From: an archaeon | Lineage (GTDB): Archaea > Iainarchaeota > Iainarchaeia > CSSED10-239 | NCBI GenBank assembly: GCA_029563035.1 | Contig: JAKQTP010000242.1 | Span: 1-6,919 of the forward strand | Direction: 5' to 3' | Length of the DNA stretch: 6,919 nucleotides | Shown here: piece after piece, positions 1 to 4,671 of the stretch | How positions within the stretch are numbered: the stretch's first letter is position 1 | Layout: each line of letters begins with the position of its first letter | Position numbers and translations under genes: made by a program | Notes under the pieces: generated by a model | Told to the model about the DNA's origin: nothing | Seen by the model: only the letters and a program-made list of their open reading frames with translations | Database searches by the model: none

Positions 1-45
1 TACTTCTTCTGTCACGATTTGTTTTTCTATTATTTTTGTTCCCAT
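1..45 (-). CDS. 5' end of an unidentified gene (partial, first 15 codons)
   Basis: The frame opens with ATG at 45 and runs without a stop to the window edge, reading MGTKIIEKQIVTEEV. The start is supported by GGAGTGTGAT (51-60 read on the minus strand), one substitution-like step from the archaeal Shine-Dalgarno GGAGGTGATC, five bases upstream of the ATG. A TATA-like box lies further upstream at 102-109. The visible peptide is hydrophilic, with no signal peptide. Too little is present to name a product. It is separated from the ATPase operon by a gap holding its own promoter and a palindrome, so it is probably transcribed separately. Confidence concerns the existence of the gene only. Confidence 0.6.
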   Translation of the reverse strand, partial: MGTKIIEKQIVTEEV

Positions 46-101
46 TTTTTATCACACTCCATTTGGATTTTTTAATGGTACTATAATTGTAAACTTTGAA
101 G

Positions 102-109
102 TATATAAA
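102..109 (-). promoter_or_regulatory. TATA-box-like promoter of the gene at 1-45
   Basis: Read on the minus strand the bases are TTTATATA. An archaeal start about 25 bases downstream would fall near 76-80, leaving a leader of roughly 30 bases that contains the Shine-Dalgarno site at 51-60. The palindrome at 115-131 lies immediately upstream, over the expected BRE region. No other feature was seen between 46 and 135. Confidence 0.45.
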
Positions 110-114
110 CCCAC

Positions 115-131
115 ACTATACAAAATATAGC
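115..131. repeat. 17-bp palindrome, copy 1 (15/17 match)
   Basis: The bases ACTATACAAAATATAGC match the consensus ACTATAC-AAA-GTATAGT at 15 of 17 positions. The site abuts the TATA box of the gene at 1-45 and lies just beyond the end of the ATPase gene. By position it could be an operator covering the BRE/TATA region. It overlaps a second short hairpin, AAAATA-TAGC-TATTTT (122-137), which might act as a weak terminator for the ATPase operon. Confidence 0.5.
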
Positions 132-135
132 TATT

Positions 136-1029
136 TTATAAGTTCATTGTTTCTTTAACATTTTTAACAATCTGATAACTAGTACTTGTTGGAATATCAA
201 ATTTCACAGCAACAACATTAACATTAATTTCCCCATTCTTCATAAAGTTCTCTGGGTGTTCTTTAATAATTTTAACCATATCATTAGTTTTAAGAGTTTT
301 CCTTAATTTGGCCTGGTGTCTTTTTTCTAATTCAATTCTTGTTTCTTCTCTAAACTTTTGCATATTTTCTTCTTTCAAACTTTCATACTCTTTAGCCAAG
401 TGTTTTGGTGGGTGTGGAACTGGAACTGTGTGGTATATTTGTTTTTTTAATTCTTCATATCCTGTAACTTCGTTGAGTTGTGTTACCCATTTTCTTGGGG
501 AAACAAATTTTAATTTATCTCCACCTTTTGGATTGATGTGCATTCTTTGAAATTTACAAAAGCATTCTTCTGTTGTGTAATCTATCCATACTGGTTCCAT
601 ATAGTAATGATTGGTTATTCTTACTGACTTTGCTAATAAATCAAGGTTAGGTAGGTTTAAGTACACTTGCCAGTTTTTGTGTCTGATTGATTGTGCTACT
701 TTACTAATTGCTCCAACTTCTTTTGATAAAGCATCTCCTGAGAATGCTGTTAGTCCTGCATCATCAAGGATCATTGGGAATGCTGTTTTGTGGTGTCCTT
801 TTGATATTTCTAAAAATTTTCTTGCGTCAAAAGCTACTGATTCGTTTATGTTTATGTCTGGGTAGTTTGCGTATGCGCAGCTTAGTGTTGAGTAGGATTT
901 TCCTCCACCTGATTCTGATGCTACTGCTACTGCGAAGTGTTTGTTGAATGGTGGTTGTAGTCTGTGGTATGCTTGTTTTAGAAACCAGTATCTTGGATCG
1001 TTTCTTAATATGTCGTTTAGTTTAGTCAT
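136..1029 (-). CDS. P-loop ATPase with C-terminal HTH-like tail, putative DNA packaging/transfer ATPase
   Basis: This is a 297-aa soluble protein with no membrane segment. A Walker A-like loop lies at residues 38-45 (SESGGGKS; the usual first Gly is Ser). A hydrophobic strand ending in an Asp pair, MILDDAG at 86-92, looks like Walker B. QSIRHKNWQVYLNLPN (113-128) has the strand-plus-polar pattern of a sensor region. Residues about 205-245 are strongly charged and probably helical. Residues about 248-295 (VAVKFDIPTSTSYQIVKNV) look like a winged or simple HTH. The layout fits the broad group of element-encoded ATPases that move DNA (FtsK/HerA, Zot or A32 types), but no subfamily can be assigned by eye. 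It follows the 159-aa gene by two bases, so the two are co-transcribed and probably act together. A replication or partition ATPase is the main alternative. Confidence 0.65.
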   Translation of the reverse strand: MTKLNDILRNDPRYWFLKQAYHRLQPPFNKHFAVAVASESGGGKSYSTLSCAYANYPDININESVAFDARKFLEISKGHHKTAFPMILDDAGLTAFSGDALSKEVGAISKVAQSIRHKNWQVYLNLPNLDLLAKSVRITNHYYMEPVWIDYTTEECFCKFQRMHINPKGGDKLKFVSPRKWVTQLNEVTGYEELKKQIYHTVPVPHPPKHLAKEYESLKEENMQKFREETRIELEKRHQAKLRKTLKTNDMVKIIKEHPENFMKNGEINVNVVAVKFDIPTSTSYQIVKNVKETMNL

Positions 1030-1031
1030 AA

Positions 1032-1511
1032 TTATAATTCAAAAATTTCATCTTCGTCTTCTTCTGTTATTTCTTTTCTTTTTCTTTCTTTTTTTGTGTT
1101 CATCATTATTACATCTGAGAAGTCTGGTAGTGAGTATATTGCGTCTAGTAGTGTTTGGTAAAATTCTAGGATTTTTATTATTCCTTCGTATTGTTGTGTT
1201 GCGTCTTCTGCTAGGAATTTGTAAGGTTTTTGGAATGCGGTTTTGTATTTGTTTTCTATTCTTAGGTCTTGAAAAAATTTTAGTGGTAGTATGCTTCTTG
1301 AGTTGACTAGTAGTACTTGTACTGCGAGTGATATTTTTTTTCCTCGTTGTGCTTGTTCTATGTATGTTGTTTGTTTTGTGTATGGGTCTATGAGGGTTGG
1401 TGTTTCGTTGAATTCTCCTATTGCGTCGTTTGTTCGTTTTATTAGTCTTAGTATTTCTGATTTGTGTGATATTTGGTCTTGTATTTGTTGTGGTGTTTGT
1501 GTGAAGCCCAT
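1032..1511 (-). CDS. 159-aa unknown protein, first gene of the ATPase operon
   Basis: I do not recognise this family. The protein appears soluble and mostly helical. The N-terminus is Gln-rich (TPQQIQDQ), the middle is mixed with a hydrophobic stretch near residues 60-80 (SLAVQVLLVNSRSILPL), and the tail is highly charged: a basic KKERKRKE block followed by an acidic one (TEEDEDEIFEL). ATG 1511 is chosen because a TATA-like box ends 26 bases upstream, which predicts a leaderless mRNA; there is no Shine-Dalgarno site. The stop is two bases before the ATPase start, so it is probably an ATPase partner or adaptor. Codons near the start end mostly in A or C, unlike genes farther away. Confidence 0.75.
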   Translation of the reverse strand: MGFTQTPQQIQDQISHKSEILRLIKRTNDAIGEFNETPTLIDPYTKQTTYIEQAQRGKKISLAVQVLLVNSRSILPLKFFQDLRIENKYKTAFQKPYKFLAEDATQQYEGIIKILEFYQTLLDAIYSLPDFSDVIMMNTKKERKRKEITEEDEDEIFEL

Positions 1512-1528
1512 ACTATAAAAAGTATAGT
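1512..1528. promoter_or_regulatory. 17-bp palindrome, copy 2 (16/17), operator candidate on the ATPase-operon start site
   Basis: The bases ACTATAAAAAGTATAGT match ACTATAC-AAA-GTATAGT at 16 of 17 positions. The site touches the ATG of the 159-aa gene and lies between that ATG and the TATA-like box at 1538-1545, so it covers the predicted transcription start. A bound dimeric repressor here would block initiation. This is inferred from position and symmetry. Confidence 0.55.
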
Positions 1529-1537
1529 TAGTTAAGT

Positions 1538-1545
1538 TTTTATAG
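1538..1545 (-). promoter_or_regulatory. TATA-box-like promoter of the ATPase operon
   Basis: The minus strand reads CTATAAAA, followed by another A. The box ends 26 bases upstream of ATG 1511. With the usual archaeal TATA-to-start spacing, transcription would begin at or within a base or two of the ATG, giving a leaderless mRNA. This agrees with the missing Shine-Dalgarno site. Confidence 0.6.
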
Positions 1546-1603
1546 TTATCGTTTGTTTGGGAGTTTATTATAATGTTTTATCAGGGTGAAAACACAAATT
1601 GTT

Positions 1604-1627
1604 GGACACTTTCTTTTAAGGGTGTCC
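1604..1627. repeat. Inverted repeat GGACAC / GTGTCC upstream of the integrase
   Basis: GGACAC at 1604-1609 and its exact reverse complement GTGTCC at 1622-1627 flank a 12-base spacer. The right arm overlaps the left arm of the neighbouring repeat at 1625-1646. A related half, GGACAT, occurs at 1658-1663. The cluster suggests protein-binding sites controlling or serving the recombinase. Six-base arms alone could arise by chance. Confidence 0.35.
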
Positions 1628-1646
1628 GAAAACTACCCTTTTCGGA
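1625..1646. repeat. dif-like inverted repeat with 6-bp spacer: candidate recombination core site or operator
   Basis: Perfect 8-bp arms, TCCGAAAA (1625-1632) and TTTTCGGA (1639-1646), surround the six bases CTACCC (1633-1638). Two inverted arms around a 6-bp centre is the architecture of tyrosine recombinase core sites such as dif. The recombinase starts 36 bases downstream. The repeat also ends four bases before the integrase TATA-like box, so an operator is equally plausible. Arms of known dif sites are longer (about 11 bp), and the match here weakens beyond 8 bp. Confidence 0.45.
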
Positions 1647-1650
1647 TAAA

Positions 1651-1657
1651 TTTATAA
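1651..1657 (+). promoter_or_regulatory. TATA-box-like promoter of the integrase operon
   Basis: TTTATAA ends 24 bases before the ATG at 1682, which again predicts a leaderless or nearly leaderless transcript. No Shine-Dalgarno sequence precedes the ATG. It faces the promoter at 1538-1545, so the two main operons diverge from one 170-base region. Confidence 0.6.
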
Positions 1658-1681
1658 GGACATACCCTCACTAATATATAC

Positions 1682-2224
1682 ATGACTAGATACACAGATG
1701 TAACCCCCTACAACCAAATACAAAACTTCCTAAACGAATGCACAGACCCCTACTGGAAAAGAATAGCAGCAGGACTATACTACACAGGAGCAAGAGCAGG
1801 AGAACTAATACAAATACAATCCCAACACATAACCAAAGAAAACAATTTTTTAATAATAAAAATAAACACAGAAAAAAACAAACACTCACCAATCAGATAT
1901 ATCCCTATTAACACAAAAACTGAACCAGACGCATTACAAATATTCACTATTACCCCTAACCCAAACGACCTATGTTTTCCACCATTAAAACCAGAAATAA
2001 AAGAAACTTCCTTTTTAAGATATATGCGTAAAGCATTTAACAAACAATGGGCAGGAATTGCACCACATTATTTTAGGCATTGTAGATTAACTCACATGGT
2101 TACTGAATTTGATTTTAATGATCAGGAACTTGTTAAGTATGCTGGGTGGGTTGATTCTAAACCTGCTAAGTGGTATATGAGTTTGAAGGTTACTGATTTG
2201 CAGAAAAAGATGGGGGTGCAATAA
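1682..2224 (+). CDS. Tyrosine recombinase/integrase, catalytic domain only
   Basis: This 180-aa protein cuts and rejoins DNA through a 3'-phosphotyrosine link. The catalytic set appears complete: Arg38 in TGARAGEL; a Lys in the hairpin NTEKNKHSPIRYIPI (about 62-76); His129 and Arg132 in PHYFRHCRLTH; Trp156 in AGW, at the place of the second His where Trp is common in the family; and nucleophile Tyr165 in KWYMS. Archaeal XerA and phage integrases are usually near 280-350 aa with an N-terminal core-binding domain. That domain is absent, and an in-frame TAA at 1655 rules out a longer start, so the protein is short in the way of FimB/FimE-type invertases. A candidate core site lies just upstream. 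Codon endings change sharply along the gene, from A/C to T/G. The stop overlaps the next start (TAATG), so it heads an operon. Confidence 0.88.
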   Translation: MTRYTDVTPYNQIQNFLNECTDPYWKRIAAGLYYTGARAGELIQIQSQHITKENNFLIIKINTEKNKHSPIRYIPINTKTEPDALQIFTITPNPNDLCFPPLKPEIKETSFLRYMRKAFNKQWAGIAPHYFRHCRLTHMVTEFDFNDQELVKYAGWVDSKPAKWYMSLKVTDLQKKMGVQ

Positions 2225-2418
2225 TGTTTGAAATTAAAGATAATTTTTTGATTCCAGTTTTGTTTGTTGTGGGTGCTTTATTAGGGCATTACTTTGGTTA
2301 TTGGTTAGGTTTTGGTGATTTTTTGATTTTACCTTTTGGTTTATTGGGTTTTTGTTTTGGTATTTATTTTTCTTATGAATGGGTTAGGATTAGGTTTAAA
2401 AAAGCATTAGGGGGGTGA
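2224..2418 (+). CDS. Small two-helix membrane protein (64 aa)
   Basis: I recognise no family. Residues about 8-28 and 32-54 are hydrophobic and rich in Gly, Phe and Tyr, and should form two membrane helices as a hairpin. The tail is basic (RIRFKKALGG), so by the positive-inside rule the C-terminus probably lies in the cytoplasm. The ATG shares one base with the integrase stop (TAATG), and GGGGGTG at 2212-2218 can serve as its Shine-Dalgarno site, which points to coupled translation. Its size and position would fit an accessory or structural membrane peptide of a virus or plasmid; that is inference. Confidence 0.7.
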   Translation: MFEIKDNFLIPVLFVVGALLGHYFGYWLGFGDFLILPFGLLGFCFGIYFSYEWVRIRFKKALGG

Positions 2419-2420
2419 TG
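2411..2420 (+). promoter_or_regulatory. Strong Shine-Dalgarno site for the 62-aa gene
   Basis: GGGGGTGATG resembles the archaeal ideal GGAGGTGATC and precedes ATG 2425 by four bases. It overlaps the TGA (2416-2418) of the preceding gene. The ATG within it at 2418 opens only four codons (M-L-N-G) before a stop, so 2425 is the real start. Confidence 0.7.
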
Positions 2421-2424
2421 TTGA

Positions 2425-2613
2425 ATGGATAAAAATCAAGCGTTTGAAGTTTTAGTTAATATTGTTGCTCAAGTTAATAGTTTTAACTTGATTCAAGCTA
2501 GAGCCGTTGATGAAGCAATTCAAGTGTTAGCTAAAGAGATTGAGTATCAACCGAAAGAAGAAAAGCAAGAAGACGAAGTAGAAGATTTAGAGAAATCTAT
2601 TAAAAAGAAGTGA
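2425..2613 (+). CDS. Small charged helical protein (62 aa)
   Basis: No family is recognised. Residues 1-40 look like one or two amphipathic helices (AFEVLVNIVAQVNSF, then AVDEAIQVLAKEIE). Residues 41-62 are very charged, acidic then basic, ending SIKKK, and may be a flexible or coiled tail. There is no signal or membrane segment, so it is cytoplasmic. The start is fixed by the strong Shine-Dalgarno site at 2411-2420. The stop TGA overlaps the next gene's candidate GTG start (GTGA). It could be an adaptor or small regulator, but no DNA-binding motif is clear. Confidence 0.65.
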   Translation: MDKNQAFEVLVNIVAQVNSFNLIQARAVDEAIQVLAKEIEYQPKEEKQEDEVEDLEKSIKKK

Positions 2614-3704
2614 TTTGTATTTTAGATAATGTAACTAATAAGTTTATGGGCAATCGTTGGTTTTGGCTTGGGGCTTTTGGGTTCTTGGCCACTATCAGCA
2701 TTTGGTTTCGTTCGAGCTTGTTTGGTTTTGATTCTTATGCTACTTTAAGTGCTATTAGGTTTGGTTGGTTTGATACTCTTGGTGGGCAGCCAATAGCTAA
2801 CCTTGTTTGGTCAATATTTCCTGATTCGTTGTTTGTTTTTAAGTTTATTATGTTTTTGTCTTTATTTTTAAGTATTTTGGCTATTTTTAAACTTGTTTGG
2901 TTTTTTTATGATGAAAGAAAAGCTTGGCTAACAATTTTTTTGTTAATGGGTTTGTCTCCTGTACTATTGTTTGGTTTTGGGGAATTTGAGAATGAAGTTT
3001 TGGCTTATCCTTTTTTTGTGTGGAGTATTTATTGGTTTTTAACTAGCAAAGACAAAAAAACCACTATACAAAGTATAGTTACTTTTTTTTTGGGTTTAAG
3101 TTTTTGGTTTTGGCCTTTTTATTTGACTTTTTTTAATTTTGGTGTGAGTTCTGGTGCTGTTGAGCAGAATATGTTTGCTGGTTTGTTGAATTTTTGGTTT
3201 TTGTTGCCTTTTTTGTTTTTTATTCCTTTACTTGGTGGTAGGTTGAAGTGGTTTGGTTTGTTAGCTTTGTTTTTGTGGTTATGGAATGCTAAATTGTTTA
3301 TTTTGTTAATCCCTTTTGTTGCTTTGGCTATTGTTCAAGGGTTAATTTTGTTAGAGAAACATGACACTATAAGAAAAACGATATATTACCTAGCGTTTTT
3401 TTGCTTGATTGGTTGGAATATAGCGTTTTTGTTACAGCAACCTACGAATAGCGATTGGTTTGTGGTTGATAAAACAGTAGAATTAGCAAAAGACAATAAT
3501 TATCCGATTTTTAATGATTGGTCGTATGGTTATTGGTTGTGGAGTAAAGGAATTAAAACTAAAAGTAATCCTGGATATAGTTTAGGTGATGTTTCTTATC
3601 AAGGCAAAGGAATTTATTTAACTGATGTTAATTTGCCTTGTGTTTTGGTTTTTGAAAAAAAAGAGATTGCCAGAAAATCCACGAAAATCTGGCAATGCAA
3701 TTAG
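2610..3704 (+). CDS. Multi-pass GT-C/STT3(AglB)-like membrane protein, putative oligosaccharyl- or glycosyltransferase
   Basis: This 364-aa protein has about nine hydrophobic segments (roughly residues 16-275) and a soluble C-terminal part (about 280-364), probably outside the cell. GT-C features are visible: an acidic motif in the first outer loop (GFDSYATL, 39-46), a second acidic cluster in EFENE (125-129), and NDWSYGYWLW (302-311), which resembles the WWDYGYW signature of STT3/AglB with D-W-S-Y-G in place of W-W-D-Y-G. STT3/AglB move a lipid-linked glycan to Asn in N-X-S/T. At 364 aa it is much shorter than AglB (usually 600 or more). The GTG at 2610 overlaps the upstream TGA by four bases; ATG 2646 (MGNRWFW) is a plausible alternative start. 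The stop overlaps that of the convergent gene. A polyprenyl-phosphate sugar transferase is the main alternative. Confidence 0.6.
   Translation: MICILDNVTNKFMGNRWFWLGAFGFLATISIWFRSSLFGFDSYATLSAIRFGWFDTLGGQPIANLVWSIFPDSLFVFKFIMFLSLFLSILAIFKLVWFFYDERKAWLTIFLLMGLSPVLLFGFGEFENEVLAYPFFVWSIYWFLTSKDKKTTIQSIVTFFLGLSFWFWPFYLTFFNFGVSSGAVEQNMFAGLLNFWFLLPFLFFIPLLGGRLKWFGLLALFLWLWNAKLFILLIPFVALAIVQGLILLEKHDTIRKTIYYLAFFCLIGWNIAFLLQQPTNSDWFVVDKTVELAKDNNYPIFNDWSYGYWLWSKGIKTKSNPGYSLGDVSYQGKGIYLTDVNLPCVLVFEKKEIARKSTKIWQCN
3063..3079. repeat. 17-bp palindrome, perfect copy 3, inside the GT-C gene
   Basis: ACTATACAAAGTATAGT is a perfect inverted repeat, 7-bp arms around AAA. It encodes Thr-Ile-Gln-Ser-Ile-Val in the cytoplasmic-looking loop after KDKKT. 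It is the best of the three copies, yet no promoter is visible next to it. It may be a regulator-binding or nucleation site, or chance within AT-rich coding DNA. Confidence 0.5.
3655..3696 (-). terminator. Hairpin plus T-tract at the convergent gene ends
   Basis: ATTGCCAGA (3666-3674) and TCTGGCAAT (3688-3696) are perfect 9-bp arms around a 13-base loop. Read on the minus strand the hairpin is followed within three bases by a run of eight T (3655-3662), the shape of a terminator for the leftward surface operon. It lies within the last codons of the plus-strand GT-C gene. On the plus strand only CTTTTAAAAAATTTT follows, so rightward termination is less clear. Confidence 0.6.
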
Positions 3705-4060
3705 CGTCTTTTAAAAAATTTTGAAACTTTATTAAATCCACTTTTTATTTTATTAAAAGTTTCAGTTCTTTCTCTAGCTTTATCTTCTCGTTCTTGGCGT
3801 TCAAGTTCTCTAAGTTTAGAAGCGTAAGATTTTTCTTCAATACGCGCTTTTAGAACTTTAACTTTTTCAGCATATCTAACTTTAGCTGGGCGTGTATCCC
3901 ATAATCCTAAACCCACTTCTTGAGAACCCCTTTTTGATTTTCCTGAGTAAGTTCCACCAAAATCAAAAGACCCTATACTTTGTCCTTTTGAAGAACCATA
4001 TCCCCCAAAATCGAAAGAACCTATTCCGTTGTATGGATTATAACTTTTTCTTTTAACCAT
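3701..4060 (-). CDS. Gly/Phe-repeat basic protein (119 aa), last gene of the surface operon
   Basis: No family is recognised. The N-terminal third is low complexity and Gly/Ser/aromatic-rich, with IGSFDFGG twice (residues 13-20 and 29-36, a 16-residue period). A short middle (SQEVGLGLWDTRPAK) leads to a long, highly charged probable helix or coiled coil (about 60-105). The tail is basic (NKVSKFFKRR). There is no membrane segment. The C-terminal half could bind DNA or the inner face of a membrane, while the repeats could mediate self-association; both are inference. The ATG is fixed by a strong Shine-Dalgarno site at 4065-4072. The stop overlaps that of the convergent GT-C gene, and the terminator lies just beyond. 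Confidence 0.75.
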   Translation of the reverse strand: MVKRKSYNPYNGIGSFDFGGYGSSKGQSIGSFDFGGTYSGKSKRGSQEVGLGLWDTRPAKVRYAEKVKVLKARIEEKSYASKLRELERQEREDKARERTETFNKIKSGFNKVSKFFKRR

Positions 4061-4064
4061 GTTT

Positions 4065-4072
4065 TCACCCCC
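4065..4072 (-). promoter_or_regulatory. Strong Shine-Dalgarno site for the 119-aa gene
   Basis: The minus strand reads GGGGGTGA, four bases before ATG 4060. It is the same form as the site at 2411-2420, showing a shared translation signal for internal operon genes. Confidence 0.7.
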
Positions 4073-4074
4073 TT

Positions 4075-4191
4075 TTATAGTCCTGCTTTTCTTAAAATTT
4101 TCATGCGTTCATTAATTGTAAGTTCTTTATTTCCATATTCATCAAAAACATATTTTGAATATTTACCACTTTTTGTATATTTTTTACTCAC
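4075..4191 (-). CDS. Small basic protein (38 aa), GTG start
   Basis: This frame runs from GTG 4191 to TAA at 4075. The first residues are MSKKYTKSGKYSKY, then VFDEYGNKELTINERM, ending KILRKAGL. The start overlaps the stop of the 55-aa gene (GTGA), the same coupling seen at 2610, and GGGTGG precedes it by five bases. It fills an otherwise empty space in a compact operon, and its stop is 14 bases before the next ATG. It is basic and Tyr/Lys-rich, with no membrane segment. The C-terminal part (ELTINERMKILRKAGL) could form one helix. The function is unknown. Tight packing makes it likely real despite its size. Confidence 0.6.
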   Translation of the reverse strand: MSKKYTKSGKYSKYVFDEYGNKELTINERMKILRKAGL

Positions 4192-4355
4192 TTAAACCAC
4201 CCACTTTTTTGTTTAGTTTTTAGCTTAAGTAAGTATTCATTCGCTTCATGCATCCTTTTTTTTAACAAACAAAGACTAATATTATCCGGTTTGTTTTTTA
4301 CACGAATTAAAGCGTTGCGTATTGCTTTGTCTTTTCTTTTAATCTTCCAACTCAT
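4188..4355 (-). CDS. Small basic helical protein (55 aa)
   Basis: No family is recognised. The protein is strongly basic (MSWKIKRKDKAIRNALIRVK, later LLKKRMHEANEYLLKLK) and looks like a helical hairpin, with no membrane segment. The frame is open upstream to an ATG at 4448, but that start would lie well inside the preceding membrane gene. ATG 4355 is preferred: it sits five bases after the upstream stop, and GAGGT (4364-4368 on the minus strand) is a suitable Shine-Dalgarno site. It may bind nucleic acid or acidic lipid surfaces, by charge only. Its stop overlaps the 38-aa gene's start. Confidence 0.65.
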   Translation of the reverse strand: MSWKIKRKDKAIRNALIRVKNKPDNISLCLLKKRMHEANEYLLKLKTKQKSGWFK

Positions 4356-4360
4356 AATAA

Positions 4361-4669
4361 TTAACCTCTTGCTAAGTTTTGTAGTATTGTTATTGCGAAC
4401 AATATTCCTCCAATTAATAATCCTATTAAGAACAATCCAAGCAACCAACTCGCACCCGAAAACAAGTACAAAACGAAAGTGAATCCAAGTAATCCTGGAT
4501 ACATTACTTCTAAAGGTAATTGTGCTTTAATTCCAACAAAAGCAATCAAAATCAAAATAACTAAGCTGCTTAAACCACTATCTCCAAAGAAAACATACTC
4601 AGTAAAACACTGCCCAACACCAGGTAAATTAGTAAAATAAAGATTTTTGCAAAACTCTGATACAGGCAT
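4361..4669 (-). CDS. Three-helix membrane protein (102 aa)
   Basis: No family is recognised. The first 30 residues are polar, with Cys7 and Cys21 and aromatic residues. Hydrophobic stretches follow at about 32-48, 55-72 and 74-97, then a short basic end (LARG). If Cys7 and Cys21 lie outside the cell they could pair. The frame is open to an ATG at 4723, inside the 156-aa gene. ATG 4669 is preferred because it lies two bases after that gene's stop, with GGGAGAGTG (4678-4686) as a Shine-Dalgarno site. In size and place (after a large surface protein and another membrane protein) it recalls small multi-helix minor coat proteins of filamentous viruses such as pVI. That is analogy, not homology. 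Confidence 0.7.
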   Translation of the reverse strand: MPVSEFCKNLYFTNLPGVGQCFTEYVFFGDSGLSSLVILILIAFVGIKAQLPLEVMYPGLLGFTFVLYLFSGASWLLGLFLIGLLIGGILFAITILQNLARG

Positions 4670-4671
4670 AT

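Noticed and set aside
308..1518. Plus-strand frames opposite the ATPase and 159-aa genes
   Set aside because: They are Leu/Phe/Cys-rich shadows caused by the T/G-rich complementary strand and have no translation signals.
1573..1674. 33-codon plus-strand frame (ATG 1573 to TAA 1672-1674) upstream of the integrase
   Set aside because: It has no Shine-Dalgarno site, it overlaps the inverted repeats and the integrase TATA-like box, and it is out of frame with the integrase, so it is unlikely to be a gene or the missing N-terminal domain.
3974..3983. CTATACTTTG as a fourth copy of the 17-bp palindrome
   Set aside because: It matches only one arm and the centre, within the region encoding the second IGSFDFGG repeat, so it is best explained as coding sequence.
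4356..4448. Longer version of the 55-aa protein from ATG 4448
   Set aside because: The extra residues overlap the membrane helices coding region of the 102-aa gene by about 90 bases, while ATG 4355 has correct spacing after that gene's stop and a Shine-Dalgarno site.
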